Shown one piece after another: positions 34,499 through 41,847 of a stretch of DNA of 64,000 bases. Position numbers and translations under genes: made by a program. The stretch is from an uncultured Bacilli bacterium (lineage in GTDB: Bacteria > Bacillota_I > Bacilli_A > RF39 > UBA660). Every line of letters begins with the position of its first letter. The first letter of the stretch is position 1. The notes under the pieces were generated by a model. That model searched no databases. It was not told the origin of the DNA and worked only from the letters and a program-made list of their open reading frames with translations. The DNA lies in contig CAKOIF010000007.1 in NCBI GenBank assembly GCA_934086485.1, positions 1 to 64,000 of the forward strand, read 5' to 3'.

Positions 34499-35680
34499 AT
34501 GGAAAAAGTTATTATTATAAAATATGCTGAACTTTCTACGAAAAGTGATAATATTAATTTTTTTATTAAAACATTAAAACATAATATAGAACATCTTTTA
34601 CAAAAAGAAACTTTCAGTATATCATCTGATGTTGGTAGAATGATTATATATACAGAAAATATACCTAAAGTTATGGAAAAACTAAAAACTGTATTTGGTA
34701 TTCATGAAATAATGATAGGTTATATTTTTAAAGAAAAAGATCTTGATACAATTAAAGAAAATGTTTTATCTTTGATTAAAGATAAAGAGTTTAATACATT
34801 TAGAGTTACCACAAAAAGAAGTGATAAACATTATGAAATACCTTCAGTAGAGGTATCAAAACTCGTTGGAGCTCACATCTTAAAAAATATTCCTAATAAA
34901 AAAGTATTACTTGAAAATTTTGATTTAGAGATTTGTATTGAAATTAGAATTAATGAAGTACTTATTTATTTTGGAGGTATAAAAGGTTTAGGTGGTTATC
35001 CAGTTTCAACTTTAGGTAAAGGACTTTTGATGCTTTCTGGGGGAATTGATTCTCCGGTAGCGGGCTATTTTGCAATGAAAAGAGGTATTAGACTTGAGGC
35101 AATTTATTTTGATTCTCCACCACATACATCTGATATGGCAAGAGAAAAAGTATTTGATTTAGCAAGAAAATTATCAGTTTATAATGGTAATGTAAAAGTT
35201 CATATTATAAATTTTACTCATATCCAAGAGGAAATAATTAAAAAGATTCCTAATTACTATTTAATTACAATTATGCGTAGATTTATGTATGAAATTTCCG
35301 CTTTGGTGGCTAATAGATGTAATGCTCATGTAATTATAAATGGTGAAAGTGTAGGACAAGTTGCTTCCCAAACTCTTAAGAGTATGGAAGTTATTAATGA
35401 AGCTATAAAAAAACCTGTTTTAAGACCAGTATGTTGTTTTGATAAACTTGAAATTATAGATTTAGCAAAAATAATAGGTACTTATGATATTTCAATTAGA
35501 CCTTATGAAGATTGTTGCACAATATTTGTTCCTAAACATCCAGTTATTCATCCAGATTTAAAACTTGCAAAAGAATATGAAAAATTAATTGATAAAGATG
35601 AACTTATTTATGAAGCAATAAAAAATCAAAAAATAATTACACTTAATAATGATGATAAGGATTATAGTGATTTACTATAG
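34499..35680 (+). CDS. thiI: tRNA 4-thiouridine synthetase ThiI
   Basis: ThiI adenylates U8 of tRNA and inserts sulfur. The N-terminal ferredoxin-like and THUMP domains (to about residue 165) are followed by the PP-loop 'LLMLSGGIDSPVAGYFAMKR'. The C-terminal rhodanese domain of the enterobacterial enzyme is absent, as in Bacilli. 'YEDCCTIFVPKHPV' near residue 340 is the typical cysteine-containing end. It is co-transcribed with the desulfurase. Confidence 0.95.
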   Translation: MEKVIIIKYAELSTKSDNINFFIKTLKHNIEHLLQKETFSISSDVGRMIIYTENIPKVMEKLKTVFGIHEIMIGYIFKEKDLDTIKENVLSLIKDKEFNTFRVTTKRSDKHYEIPSVEVSKLVGAHILKNIPNKKVLLENFDLEICIEIRINEVLIYFGGIKGLGGYPVSTLGKGLLMLSGGIDSPVAGYFAMKRGIRLEAIYFDSPPHTSDMAREKVFDLARKLSVYNGNVKVHIINFTHIQEEIIKKIPNYYLITIMRRFMYEISALVANRCNAHVIINGESVGQVASQTLKSMEVINEAIKKPVLRPVCCFDKLEIIDLAKIIGTYDISIRPYEDCCTIFVPKHPVIHPDLKLAKEYEKLIDKDELIYEAIKNQKIITLNNDDKDYSDLL

Positions 35681-35724
35681 TCTTTTTTTAGTATAATTTT
35701 TTTTTTTATAAGTAAACTATTAAT

Positions 35725-35823
35725 ATGAAAGAAAAAGATGAATATAATGTATCATTTACTCGAAGAAATATAAATAATTATGATAACTATTCAAAAACAA
35801 GTGGTAACACAAATAAAAAGTAA
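35725..35823 (+). CDS. Possible 32-residue peptide
   Basis: ATG 35725 opens a 32-codon frame ('MKEKDEYNVSFTRRNINNYD' then a polar tail), followed directly by a TAATAA...TTATTA hairpin with a T tract. No ribosome-binding site is visible. A polar, Asn/Asp/Tyr-rich peptide of this size could be a small spore or regulatory peptide, but it may also be a chance frame. Confidence 0.3.
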   Translation: MKEKDEYNVSFTRRNINNYDNYSKTSGNTNKK

Positions 35824-35847
35824 TAAGAAATTATTATTTTTTTTAGT
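35815..35847. terminator. Terminator hairpin shared by both strands
   Basis: TAATAA and TTATTA pair around GAAA. T tracts follow on the plus strand (eight T) and, after a C, on the minus strand, where it would end the toxin-like mRNA of copy 1. Confidence 0.65.
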
Positions 35848-35858
35848 TGATAAACCTC

Positions 35859-35888
35859 TTGCATAAATATATAAATAAATGATATATT
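35859..35888 (+). promoter_or_regulatory. Antisense (antitoxin-like) RNA promoter, copy 1
   Basis: TTGCAT at 35859-35864 and TATATT at 35883-35888 are separated by 18 bp. The same pair occurs at 38058, 63474 and, as TTGTAT-TATACT, at 40364. Confidence 0.65.
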
Positions 35889-35894
35889 ATAAAT

Positions 35895-36055
35895 AGGTGA
35901 ACGTGCAAGATATCACGTTACCTAAATTGTTATCTAAGTAGCGTTATCCTATATACTAGAAATCAAAAGTTGCAATAAGCAAATGATGAATTCTATTATA
36001 CTACGGATGACGCTTCTTATTTTGTCTTGATTTGTTACAACCAAGCAAAATAATA
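35895..36055 (+). ncRNA. Antitoxin-like antisense RNA, copy 1 (end approximate)
   Basis: The predicted RNA opens with the hairpin GTGAACGTG-CAAGATAT-CACGTTAC, then AGCGTTATCC pairing with GGATGACGCT, and may end at TTATTTTG/CAAAATAA (36017-36053). The sibling copy at 63.5 kb changes several bases in these stems while keeping pairing (GCGC...GCGC; CGTGAA/TTCGCG). It is complementary to the 3' half of the toxin-like mRNA. The exact 3' end cannot be fixed by eye. Confidence 0.5.
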
Positions 36056-36095
36056 TGATCCAGATTAGTAGTTTTTCATACGTTCTCTTTTTCAC
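35949..36095 (-). CDS. 48-residue hydrophobic peptide, type I toxin-like, copy 1
   Basis: The GTG start at 36095 has GGAGG seven bases upstream; an in-frame ATG two codons earlier is too close to that site. The peptide begins 'MKKRTYEKLLIWIILFCLVV', has a polar middle 'TNQDKIRSVI' and ends in a second hydrophobic stretch 'IIEFIICLLQLLISSI'. Basic start, one or two short membrane segments and small size fit type I toxins; 'TYEKLL' loosely recalls the 'TYESL' start of TxpA/BsrG. Copy 2 differs at six bases in this frame, five of them synonymous, which supports coding. Promoter and terminator are present, and an antisense promoter opposes it. Confidence 0.6.
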   Translation of the reverse strand: MKKRTYEKLLIWIILFCLVVTNQDKIRSVIRSIIEFIICLLQLLISSI

Positions 36096-36164
36096 ACACA
36101 TTCCTCCTTTCCATTGAAATCAAAGATGCAAAATTACACCCAAAACCCTCTGGACTGTTGGAAA

Positions 36165-36187
36165 GGTAACGCCATTCCTGCACGTTC
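36165..36187 (-). promoter_or_regulatory. 5' pairing elements of the toxin-like mRNA, copy 1
   Basis: In mRNA sense, GAACGTGCA (36187-36179) and GCGTTACC (36172-36165) near the 5' end are complementary to TGCACGTTC (35907-35899) and GGTAACGT (35922-35915) downstream of the ORF. The nested order allows both helices at once. Confidence 0.5.
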
Positions 36188-36195
36188 AAGTAAGT

Positions 36196-36223
36196 ATTAT
36201 ACATATTAAAAAGTCTATTGCAA
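36196..36223 (-). promoter_or_regulatory. Promoter of the toxin-like gene, copy 1
   Basis: On the minus strand TTGCAA (36218-36223) and TATAAT (36196-36201) are separated by 16 bp. Copy 3 at 63.8 kb has the same hexamers and spacing. Confidence 0.65.
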
Positions 36224-36373
36224 GTAATTCGACAAAACATATCAAAATAAGACATGAATTTATTATAAAAACATAAAATTAGCATAGAAAAATGTTATTT
36301 TTTTTGAGTAAAGAAAAAAATACTGGAATAGTTAATAATACCAATATTTACCTTGTTCGTTTTTTCTCTTATC

Positions 36374-36496
36374 ATATAGATTTGAGAAATATGAGACTAG
36401 AAAAAATCGTTAATATGACTTGAAAAATATATAAAAAAATGATTAAATTATAATGAAAGTAACGTAAATACGAGGGCGTTTTTTTCAAATCTATAT
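36374..36496 (+). promoter_or_regulatory. Invertible promoter segment of surface gene 2, in the ON orientation
   Basis: ATATAGATTTGA at 36374-36385 and its complement at 36485-36496 form a 12-bp perfect inverted repeat, with weaker matching outside. Between them TTGAAA (36420-36425) and TTAAAT (36443-36448) are spaced 17 bp, followed directly by TATAAT, pointing at the gene. The sequence aligns with the segments of genes 1 and 3, but the repeat itself has a different core (AGATTTGA instead of CTTTT), so the recombination site may have its own specificity. Confidence 0.7.
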
Positions 36497-36543
36497 AATT
36501 TAAGAAAACAAGTTCCTGTATTTATATGGGATAGGAGAGTATC

Positions 36544-38037
36544 ATGGAAAAAAATATTAATATAAAAATAATGGGAGTGTTTGCATCGATGTTATTACTT
36601 GTAATAATAGTAACAGCATCATTTGCATATTTTGGCTCATTTAATGTAAATTTAAATAATAATGTAGCAGTAAATGTAAATGCATATAGTCCTGGGGATG
36701 CAGTATTTACATCAAATGCGACACAGTTAAATTTGCAAGTACCTGCAGCAAATATGAGTCAGACAGTAGCAGATAATTCAATTGCAGCTGCCTCAAATAC
36801 GGCAATACTTTCAGTAAATTTAACTGGAGCAGCTGATTTACTTACAACTTGTACTTATGACATAGTTTATGAATATGACAGTGGTTCTTATATCTATGGT
36901 GGAACTGGAACAAATCACGTAAGTAAAAATGGAGATAAAGAAATTACATTACAAGTAACAAATGTAAATGGAACAAATAATTTTGCAAGTGAAAAGAATT
37001 TTGTTTATGATTCTAGTTGGAGTGGATTAAAAAGAACACTAGTAAGTGGAGCAACAATATCAAGTACTGGAACCCTTACTTCACAAAATATATCTATAAC
37101 AGGAAAATATTATAATTTAACAATATCACAATCATCTTTGGAGGGAAAAACTTTTACAGGAAAGATATATGTAACAAATCATAGCTGTAGTACAAGTGAA
37201 TTACCTGGTATCCCGATAACATCATTAATGTCTACATCAACACAAGATGTACATAATTCAAATGGATTTCGTTATAAGGGAGCGAATCCAAATAATTATA
37301 TTTGTTTAGATAATCAAAAAAGTGGAAGCTGTAGTGATAGTTCATTATTATTTAGAATAATAGGCTTATTTGATGAAGATACTTCAAACGATGAAACAAA
37401 TAGTAGTGGTATAAAGAAATTATTAAAAGTATTGGATACTAATGGATATGGTGGAACAAATGGTAAAAAATGGGGAAGTTCAAATAACTGGAGTTCATCA
37501 ACACTTAATACCTCTTTAAATAGTGATTATATTAATAGTATTATAAATTTAAATTCAAAATTAACTGATTTAATATTAAATGCAAAATGGCATCTTGGTT
37601 CAATAGATAATTCTAGTTATAAATCTTCTTCAATGTTTGCTTTGGAAAGAGCACCATATAATACTAGTGGTAGTTCGGCAAATTTAACAAGTGGAAATCC
37701 AGAGACTATATATGCAAAAATTGGAATCATTTATCCTAGTGATTTTGCTTATTCTTTTGAAGATGACATAGATTTTAGTCAAGATGTTGTAACAAGTTTG
37801 GTAGAAAATAGTTGGATATATAATAATCAAACGTTTGTAGGTGGAATGTTTTGGACAATTTCACCGGGGATGATGAATAATACTGCCACTTTAATTACAT
37901 CCAACGGGAAGATTACTTCTTCTATGCAATTAGTTATGGGAACTTATGGAATAAATCCAACATTTTATTTAGATGCAGAAGCAATAAATATAGTTGGAGG
38001 AACAGGAACTTCAACAGATCCATATCATATAGGCTAA
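36544..38037 (+). CDS. Phase-variable surface protein, paralogue 2
   Basis: This 497-residue protein shares the N-terminal helix ('VFASMLLLVIIVTASFAYFG') and the following 'NVNLNNNVAVNVNAYSPGDA' region with its paralogues almost base for base. Residues to about 210 remain alignable with gene 3, after which gene-specific segments appear. The C terminus 'FYLDAEAINIVGGTGTSTD' nearly equals that of gene 3. The domain around 'WTISPGMMNN' corresponds to the A-depleted domain of gene 1. RBS GGAGAG precedes the ATG. The cysteine-containing 'CLDNQKSGSCSDSSLLFRII' is shared with gene 3. It is probably surface exposed; its ligand is unknown. Confidence 0.85.
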   Translation: MEKNINIKIMGVFASMLLLVIIVTASFAYFGSFNVNLNNNVAVNVNAYSPGDAVFTSNATQLNLQVPAANMSQTVADNSIAAASNTAILSVNLTGAADLLTTCTYDIVYEYDSGSYIYGGTGTNHVSKNGDKEITLQVTNVNGTNNFASEKNFVYDSSWSGLKRTLVSGATISSTGTLTSQNISITGKYYNLTISQSSLEGKTFTGKIYVTNHSCSTSELPGIPITSLMSTSTQDVHNSNGFRYKGANPNNYICLDNQKSGSCSDSSLLFRIIGLFDEDTSNDETNSSGIKKLLKVLDTNGYGGTNGKKWGSSNNWSSSTLNTSLNSDYINSIINLNSKLTDLILNAKWHLGSIDNSSYKSSSMFALERAPYNTSGSSANLTSGNPETIYAKIGIIYPSDFAYSFEDDIDFSQDVVTSLVENSWIYNNQTFVGGMFWTISPGMMNNTATLITSNGKITSSMQLVMGTYGINPTFYLDAEAINIVGGTGTSTDPYHIG

Positions 38038-38041
38038 AAAA

Positions 38042-38069
38042 ATGCAACTTTAGGTACTTGCATAAATGT
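38042..38069 (-). terminator. Terminator of the toxin-like mRNA, copy 2
   Basis: On the minus strand ATGCAAGTACC...TTGCAT is a hairpin (ATGCAA/TTGCAT) followed by seven T. It ends immediately after the stop of surface gene 2. The plus-strand side has no U tract, so the surface-gene transcript would run on through the antisense RNA. Confidence 0.65.
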
Positions 38070-38087
38070 ATAAATAAATGATATATT
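38058..38087 (+). promoter_or_regulatory. Antisense (antitoxin-like) RNA promoter, copy 2
   Basis: TTGCAT at 38058-38063 and TATATT at 38082-38087 are separated by 18 bp. Confidence 0.65.
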
Positions 38088-38094
38088 AATAGTA

Positions 38095-38253
38095 AGGAAC
38101 GTGCAAGATATCACGTTACCTAAAATTTCTTGAAGATAGCGTTATCCTATATACTAGAAATCAAAAGTTGCAATAAGCAAATAATGAACTCTATTATACT
38201 AAGGATGACGCTTCTTATTTTATCTTGATTTGTTACTACCAAGCAAAATAATA
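38095..38253 (+). ncRNA. Antitoxin-like antisense RNA, copy 2 (end approximate)
   Basis: It is nearly identical to copy 1: GGAACGTG/CACGTTACC first hairpin, AGCGTTATCC/GGATGACGCT second, and TTATTTTA/CAAAATAA last. It covers the 3' two thirds of the peptide frame on the opposite strand. Confidence 0.5.
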
Positions 38254-38293
38254 TGATCCAGATTAGTAGTTTTTCATACGTCCTCTTTTTCAC
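38147..38293 (-). CDS. 48-residue hydrophobic peptide, type I toxin-like, copy 2
   Basis: It is identical to copy 1 except that Arg31 is Leu. The GTG start at 38293 again has GGAGG at seven bases. Five of the six base differences from copy 1 are synonymous. The mRNA start is set by TATAAT at 38394-38399, and the same 5' (38377-38385, 38363-38370) and 3' (38097-38105, 38113-38120) complementary elements are present without change. Confidence 0.6.
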   Translation of the reverse strand: MKKRTYEKLLIWIILFCLVVTNQDKIRSVILSIIEFIICLLQLLISSI

Positions 38294-38577
38294 ACACATT
38301 CCTCCTTTCCATTGAAATCAAAGATGCAAAATTACACCCAAAACCCTCTGGACTGTTGGAAAGGTAACGCCATTCCTGCACGTTCAAGTAGTTATTATAC
38401 ATATAAAAATTACTATTGATAGCGATTCGACAAAACAAGACAAAATATGCTACAAATTTATAAAAAATATATAATAAAACGGTTTATCATTTTCAATTTG
38501 ATAAACTTTTTTTAATAATTTAACAATTTATTTAAAGTCCCACAAACCCAGTATTTTCCTAGCATCATTTTTCCTAT

Positions 38578-38706
38578 ATCATATACTTTTAGGAAAATAG
38601 AGGCCCCATTTTTAGTTAAAAGGGCTTGAAAATCACTCAAAAAAATGGTTAAATTATAGTGATGATAGCGTAAACACTGGGGTCAGTTTTCCTAAAAGTA
38701 TATGAT
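38578..38706 (+). promoter_or_regulatory. Invertible promoter segment of surface gene 3, in the ON orientation
   Basis: A perfect 20-bp inverted repeat, ATCATATACTTTTAGGAAAA at 38578-38597 and its complement at 38687-38706, flanks 89 bp. TTGAAA (38626-38631) and TTAAAT (38649-38654) are spaced 17 bp, with TATAGT next, reading toward the gene. Outside the repeats lie ACAAACCCAGTATTT on the left and CTCGTATTTATAAGGGAT on the right, matching the flanks of the locus at 8.6 kb. Confidence 0.8.
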
Positions 38707-38748
38707 TTGCGAAAATAGACCCTCGTATTTATAAGGGATTGGAGGATT

Positions 38749-40344
38749 ATGGAAAAAAATAATAATATAAAAATTATGACTGTATTTGCTAGTTTGCTAT
38801 TACTTATAATAGTGGTATCAGCGTCATTTGCATATTTTGGCTCATTTAATGTAAATTTAAATAATAATGTAGCAGTAAATGTAAATGCATATAGTCCTGG
38901 AAATGCAGTATTTACTTCGAATGCAACCCAGTTAAATTTGCAAGTACCAGCAGCAAATATGAGTCAGCTTTTAAATGGAACTTTAGCTGCAGAAAATACT
39001 GCAACATTAACAGTAAATTTAACTGGATCAGCAAATTTACTAACAACTTGTACATATGACATAGTATATGAATATGATGATGGTTCATATATTTATGGAG
39101 GTACAGGAACAAATCACGTAAGTAAGAATGGTGATAAAGAAATCACATTACAGGTAGCAAATGTAGGCGGTACAAATAACTTTGCAAGTGAAAAGAATTT
39201 TGATTATGATTCAAGTTGGTCGAATAACAAAAGAACACTTGTAAGTGGAGCAACTATTTCAAGTAACGGAACACTTACTACACAAAATATATCAATAATA
39301 GGAAAATTTTATAATTTAAATGTATCACAAGAAAGTATAGGAGGAAAAGAGTTTACTGGAAAGATATATGTAACAAATAATAGTTGTAAAATATCTGATG
39401 GAATGCCGATAACAACATTAATGTCTACATCCGCGCCAGATGTATATGATGAAAATGGTATGAGATATGAAGGAGCAAATCCAAATAATTATGTTTGCTT
39501 AGATAATCAAAAAAGTGGAAGTTGTAGTGATAGTTCATTATTATTTAGAATAATAGGCTTATTTGATGAAGAATACTCTAATGATGGAACAAATAGTGCT
39601 GGTACAAAAAAGTTTCTAAAAGTTTTAGATACTAATAATTATGGAGGAACTACTGGTACATATTGGAATACTAGAGAATCAACAGTAAACAGTTCAAATA
39701 ATAGTAAAGAATATTCCATATCTTTTCTAAATACTACAAAAAAATATGATGTTCAACTTACTGCTGGAAGTATATGTGGTGGCGCGGCAAGTGATTGGAC
39801 AATTTCCTATTTGAAAAATGAGTTAAATGGCTCATATAAAACAAGTTTATTAAATAATACTAATGTTAATAATCTAATTTCAAATTCATTATTAAAAACT
39901 AAATGGCATTTAGGAGGCCTTGGAACAGGTGATGAAAATTATAAAACGGTTTCTGATATATATATATTAGAAAGAGATAATACAAGTTCCATTTATGAAA
40001 CAGTTGGGTTAATATATTTAAGTGATTATGTTTATGCAAATAATGGAGGTGAATCCATTACAAAAGATGAGTGTAGAAATTCAAGTATAGGTGATAATGT
40101 CAATTGTATTAATAATTGGATTTTAAAATCTGCTGTATTTGTAAATAATTATGAATGGACTTTGATGACACCTACAAATGGTGGCTGTAGCGTATTTGTA
40201 TTTGATAATTCAAATGATATATCATATACTGATGATATTGACGGTCTTAAATATGCTGCACGTCCAACATTTTATTTAGATGCCGAGTCAATAAAGATAG
40301 TTGGAGGTACAGGAACATCAACAGATCCATATCATATTGGCTAA
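38749..40344 (+). CDS. Phase-variable surface protein, paralogue 3
   Basis: The 531-residue product has the family N terminus ('MTVFASLLLLIIVVSASFAY') and the conserved region up to about residue 210. It then carries the 'GANPNNYVCLDNQKSGSCSD' block shared with gene 2, a gene-specific stretch with several cysteines, and the end 'RPTFYLDAESIKIVGGTGTS'. RBS GGAGGA precedes the ATG. By position and by promoter orientation it would be expressed in the sequenced population. The conserved 5' half could also allow gene conversion between paralogues. Confidence 0.85.
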   Translation: MEKNNNIKIMTVFASLLLLIIVVSASFAYFGSFNVNLNNNVAVNVNAYSPGNAVFTSNATQLNLQVPAANMSQLLNGTLAAENTATLTVNLTGSANLLTTCTYDIVYEYDDGSYIYGGTGTNHVSKNGDKEITLQVANVGGTNNFASEKNFDYDSSWSNNKRTLVSGATISSNGTLTTQNISIIGKFYNLNVSQESIGGKEFTGKIYVTNNSCKISDGMPITTLMSTSAPDVYDENGMRYEGANPNNYVCLDNQKSGSCSDSSLLFRIIGLFDEEYSNDGTNSAGTKKFLKVLDTNNYGGTTGTYWNTRESTVNSSNNSKEYSISFLNTTKKYDVQLTAGSICGGAASDWTISYLKNELNGSYKTSLLNNTNVNNLISNSLLKTKWHLGGLGTGDENYKTVSDIYILERDNTSSIYETVGLIYLSDYVYANNGGESITKDECRNSSIGDNVNCINNWILKSAVFVNNYEWTLMTPTNGGCSVFVFDNSNDISYTDDIDGLKYAARPTFYLDAESIKIVGGTGTSTDPYHIG

Positions 40345-40347
40345 AAA

Positions 40348-40369
40348 ATACAAGTATAGGTACTTGTAT
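40348..40369 (-). terminator. Terminator of the remnant toxin-like element, copy 4
   Basis: On the minus strand ATACAAGTA and TACTTGTAT form a perfect 9-bp stem followed by six T. The stem differs in sequence from copies 2 and 3 but keeps full pairing. Confidence 0.65.
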
Positions 40370-40393
40370 AAATATATAAAAAAATGTTATACT
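40364..40393 (+). promoter_or_regulatory. Antisense RNA promoter, copy 4
   Basis: TTGTAT at 40364-40369 and TATACT at 40388-40393 are separated by 18 bp. The following GGTGAGCGAGTTAA and TTAACGTCACC form the first hairpin of the RNA. Confidence 0.55.
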
Positions 40394-40483
40394 ATAAATA
40401 GGTGAGCGAGTTAAAATGTTAACGTCACCAATTGTTTAGATTGGAAACGCCTATTCAGCAGAAGATGGCTAAAAAAGTCTTTT

Positions 40484-40565
40484 TTAGAATTTTATAAAAA
40501 ATTGGATGGCGTTTTCTATTTTATTAGTGCTCATCAAACAAATCAGAAATAGTATGCATAAAAAC
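40484..40565 (-). pseudogene. Truncated toxin-like peptide, copy 4
   Basis: The minus strand encodes 'LCILFLICLMSTNKIENAIQ' followed by 'FFIKF' and a stop, aligning with 'IILFCLVVTNQDKIRSVIRS' of copies 1 and 2. The ribosome-binding site, start and basic N terminus are missing, and the frame ends 12 residues early. The opposing RNA promoter and the terminator are still present. Confidence 0.5.
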
Positions 40566-40656
40566 TTGAAAAATTGTACAATTTATAATGCAAAAGAAAA
40601 GAAAAAGGTAGCAAAAGTTACTTTTTTTTTGTATAATAATTTTGAGGTGAAAGAAA

Positions 40657-41847
40657 ATGAAAATATTATCAATAAACGCAGGTAGTTCATCATTAAAATT
40701 TACTTTATTTGAATTACCAAAAACTGAGGCTATTGCAAGTGGTGTATTTGAAAAAATAGGCCTAAAAGATAGTTTCTATACAATTAAATATGATGGAGAA
40801 AAAACAAGAAAAGAAGTATATTTAAAGGATCATTCTGTAGCAGTAGACTGCTTAATTAAAGATTTAGTAGATATGCACATTGTTTCTTCATTAAATGAAA
40901 TCGAAGGAATAGGTCATAGAATTCTACACGGAGGAGCAGAGTTTACTCATCCAGTAGTTTTAAATGAAGATGTAGTTGCAAGAATTAGTAAATATAATGA
41001 ACTTGGACCACTTCATAATCCAGCAAACCTTCTTGGAGTTGAGGCATTTATGAAAGCTCTTCCTGGAGTAATAAATGTTGGTGTTTTTGATACAGGATTC
41101 CATCAAACAATGGATGAAGAACATTTCTTATATCCAGTACCTTATGAATGGTATGAAAAATATGGTGTAAGAAAATATGGTTTCCACGGAACAAGTCATA
41201 GATTTGTATATGGAGAACTTTGCAAAAAACTTGAAAATGAAGAATTAAAAGTTATTACTTGTCATATTGGAAATGGTGCATCACTATGTGCAATTGATGA
41301 AGGTAAAGTAGTAGATACTTCAATGGGATTTACTCCACTTGCAGGTGTTATGATGGGAACAAGATGTGGTGATATCGATCCATCTATTTTAGAATATGTA
41401 TGTAACAAAACTGGTAAAACTATTTCTGAAATTACTAATGATTTAAATAAGAAGAGTGGTTTTTTAGGAGTATCAGGAATATCATCAGATGCAAGAGATG
41501 TTGAAAATGCCGCAATGGAAGGAAATAAAATGGCTGTTTTAGCGGAAAATATGTATGCTCAAAAAATCGCTAATTATATTGCTGTGTATAACAATATGCT
41601 TGGTGGAGCTGATGCTATTGTATTTACTGCTGGTGTTGGTGAAAACAGTGCAAGAATGAGAAAAATGGTTGTAGATAGAATCAAGTCATTAGGTGTAAAA
41701 CTTGATGATACATTAAATAATGTTCGTGGAGAATATAAGAAAATTTCTGCTGAAGACTCTAGTATTCCAGTTTATATTTTACCAACTAATGAAGAACTTT
41801 TAATTGCCCAAGATACAATGAAGTTAAAAATTGAAATGGGTGATTAA
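40657..41847 (+). CDS. ackA: Acetate kinase
   Basis: AckA makes ATP and acetate from acetyl phosphate, a main energy step of anaerobic fermenters. Signatures are 'LSINAGSSSLKFTLFE' at the N terminus, 'VFDTGFHQTMDEEHFLYPVP', 'RKYGFHGTSHRFVY', 'CHIGNGASLCAIDEGK', 'GVMMGTRCGDIDPS' and 'VFTAGVGENSA'. Length 396 is standard. RBS GAGGTG. It overlaps the next gene and probably forms an operon with nrnA and recX. Confidence 0.97.
   Translation: MKILSINAGSSSLKFTLFELPKTEAIASGVFEKIGLKDSFYTIKYDGEKTRKEVYLKDHSVAVDCLIKDLVDMHIVSSLNEIEGIGHRILHGGAEFTHPVVLNEDVVARISKYNELGPLHNPANLLGVEAFMKALPGVINVGVFDTGFHQTMDEEHFLYPVPYEWYEKYGVRKYGFHGTSHRFVYGELCKKLENEELKVITCHIGNGASLCAIDEGKVVDTSMGFTPLAGVMMGTRCGDIDPSILEYVCNKTGKTISEITNDLNKKSGFLGVSGISSDARDVENAAMEGNKMAVLAENMYAQKIANYIAVYNNMLGGADAIVFTAGVGENSARMRKMVVDRIKSLGVKLDDTLNNVRGEYKKISAEDSSIPVYILPTNEELLIAQDTMKLKIEMGD

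Noticed and set aside
35859..36223. The 350-bp repeated element considered as a riboswitch or an insertion-sequence remnant
   Set aside because: It does not precede a coding region on the plus strand, has no transposase relic or terminal repeats, and its minus strand shows coding constraint.
36076..36285. A 69-codon minus-strand frame over the toxin-like element
   Set aside because: It lies in another frame from the conserved 48-residue peptide, has no ribosome-binding site and spans the peptide gene's promoter.
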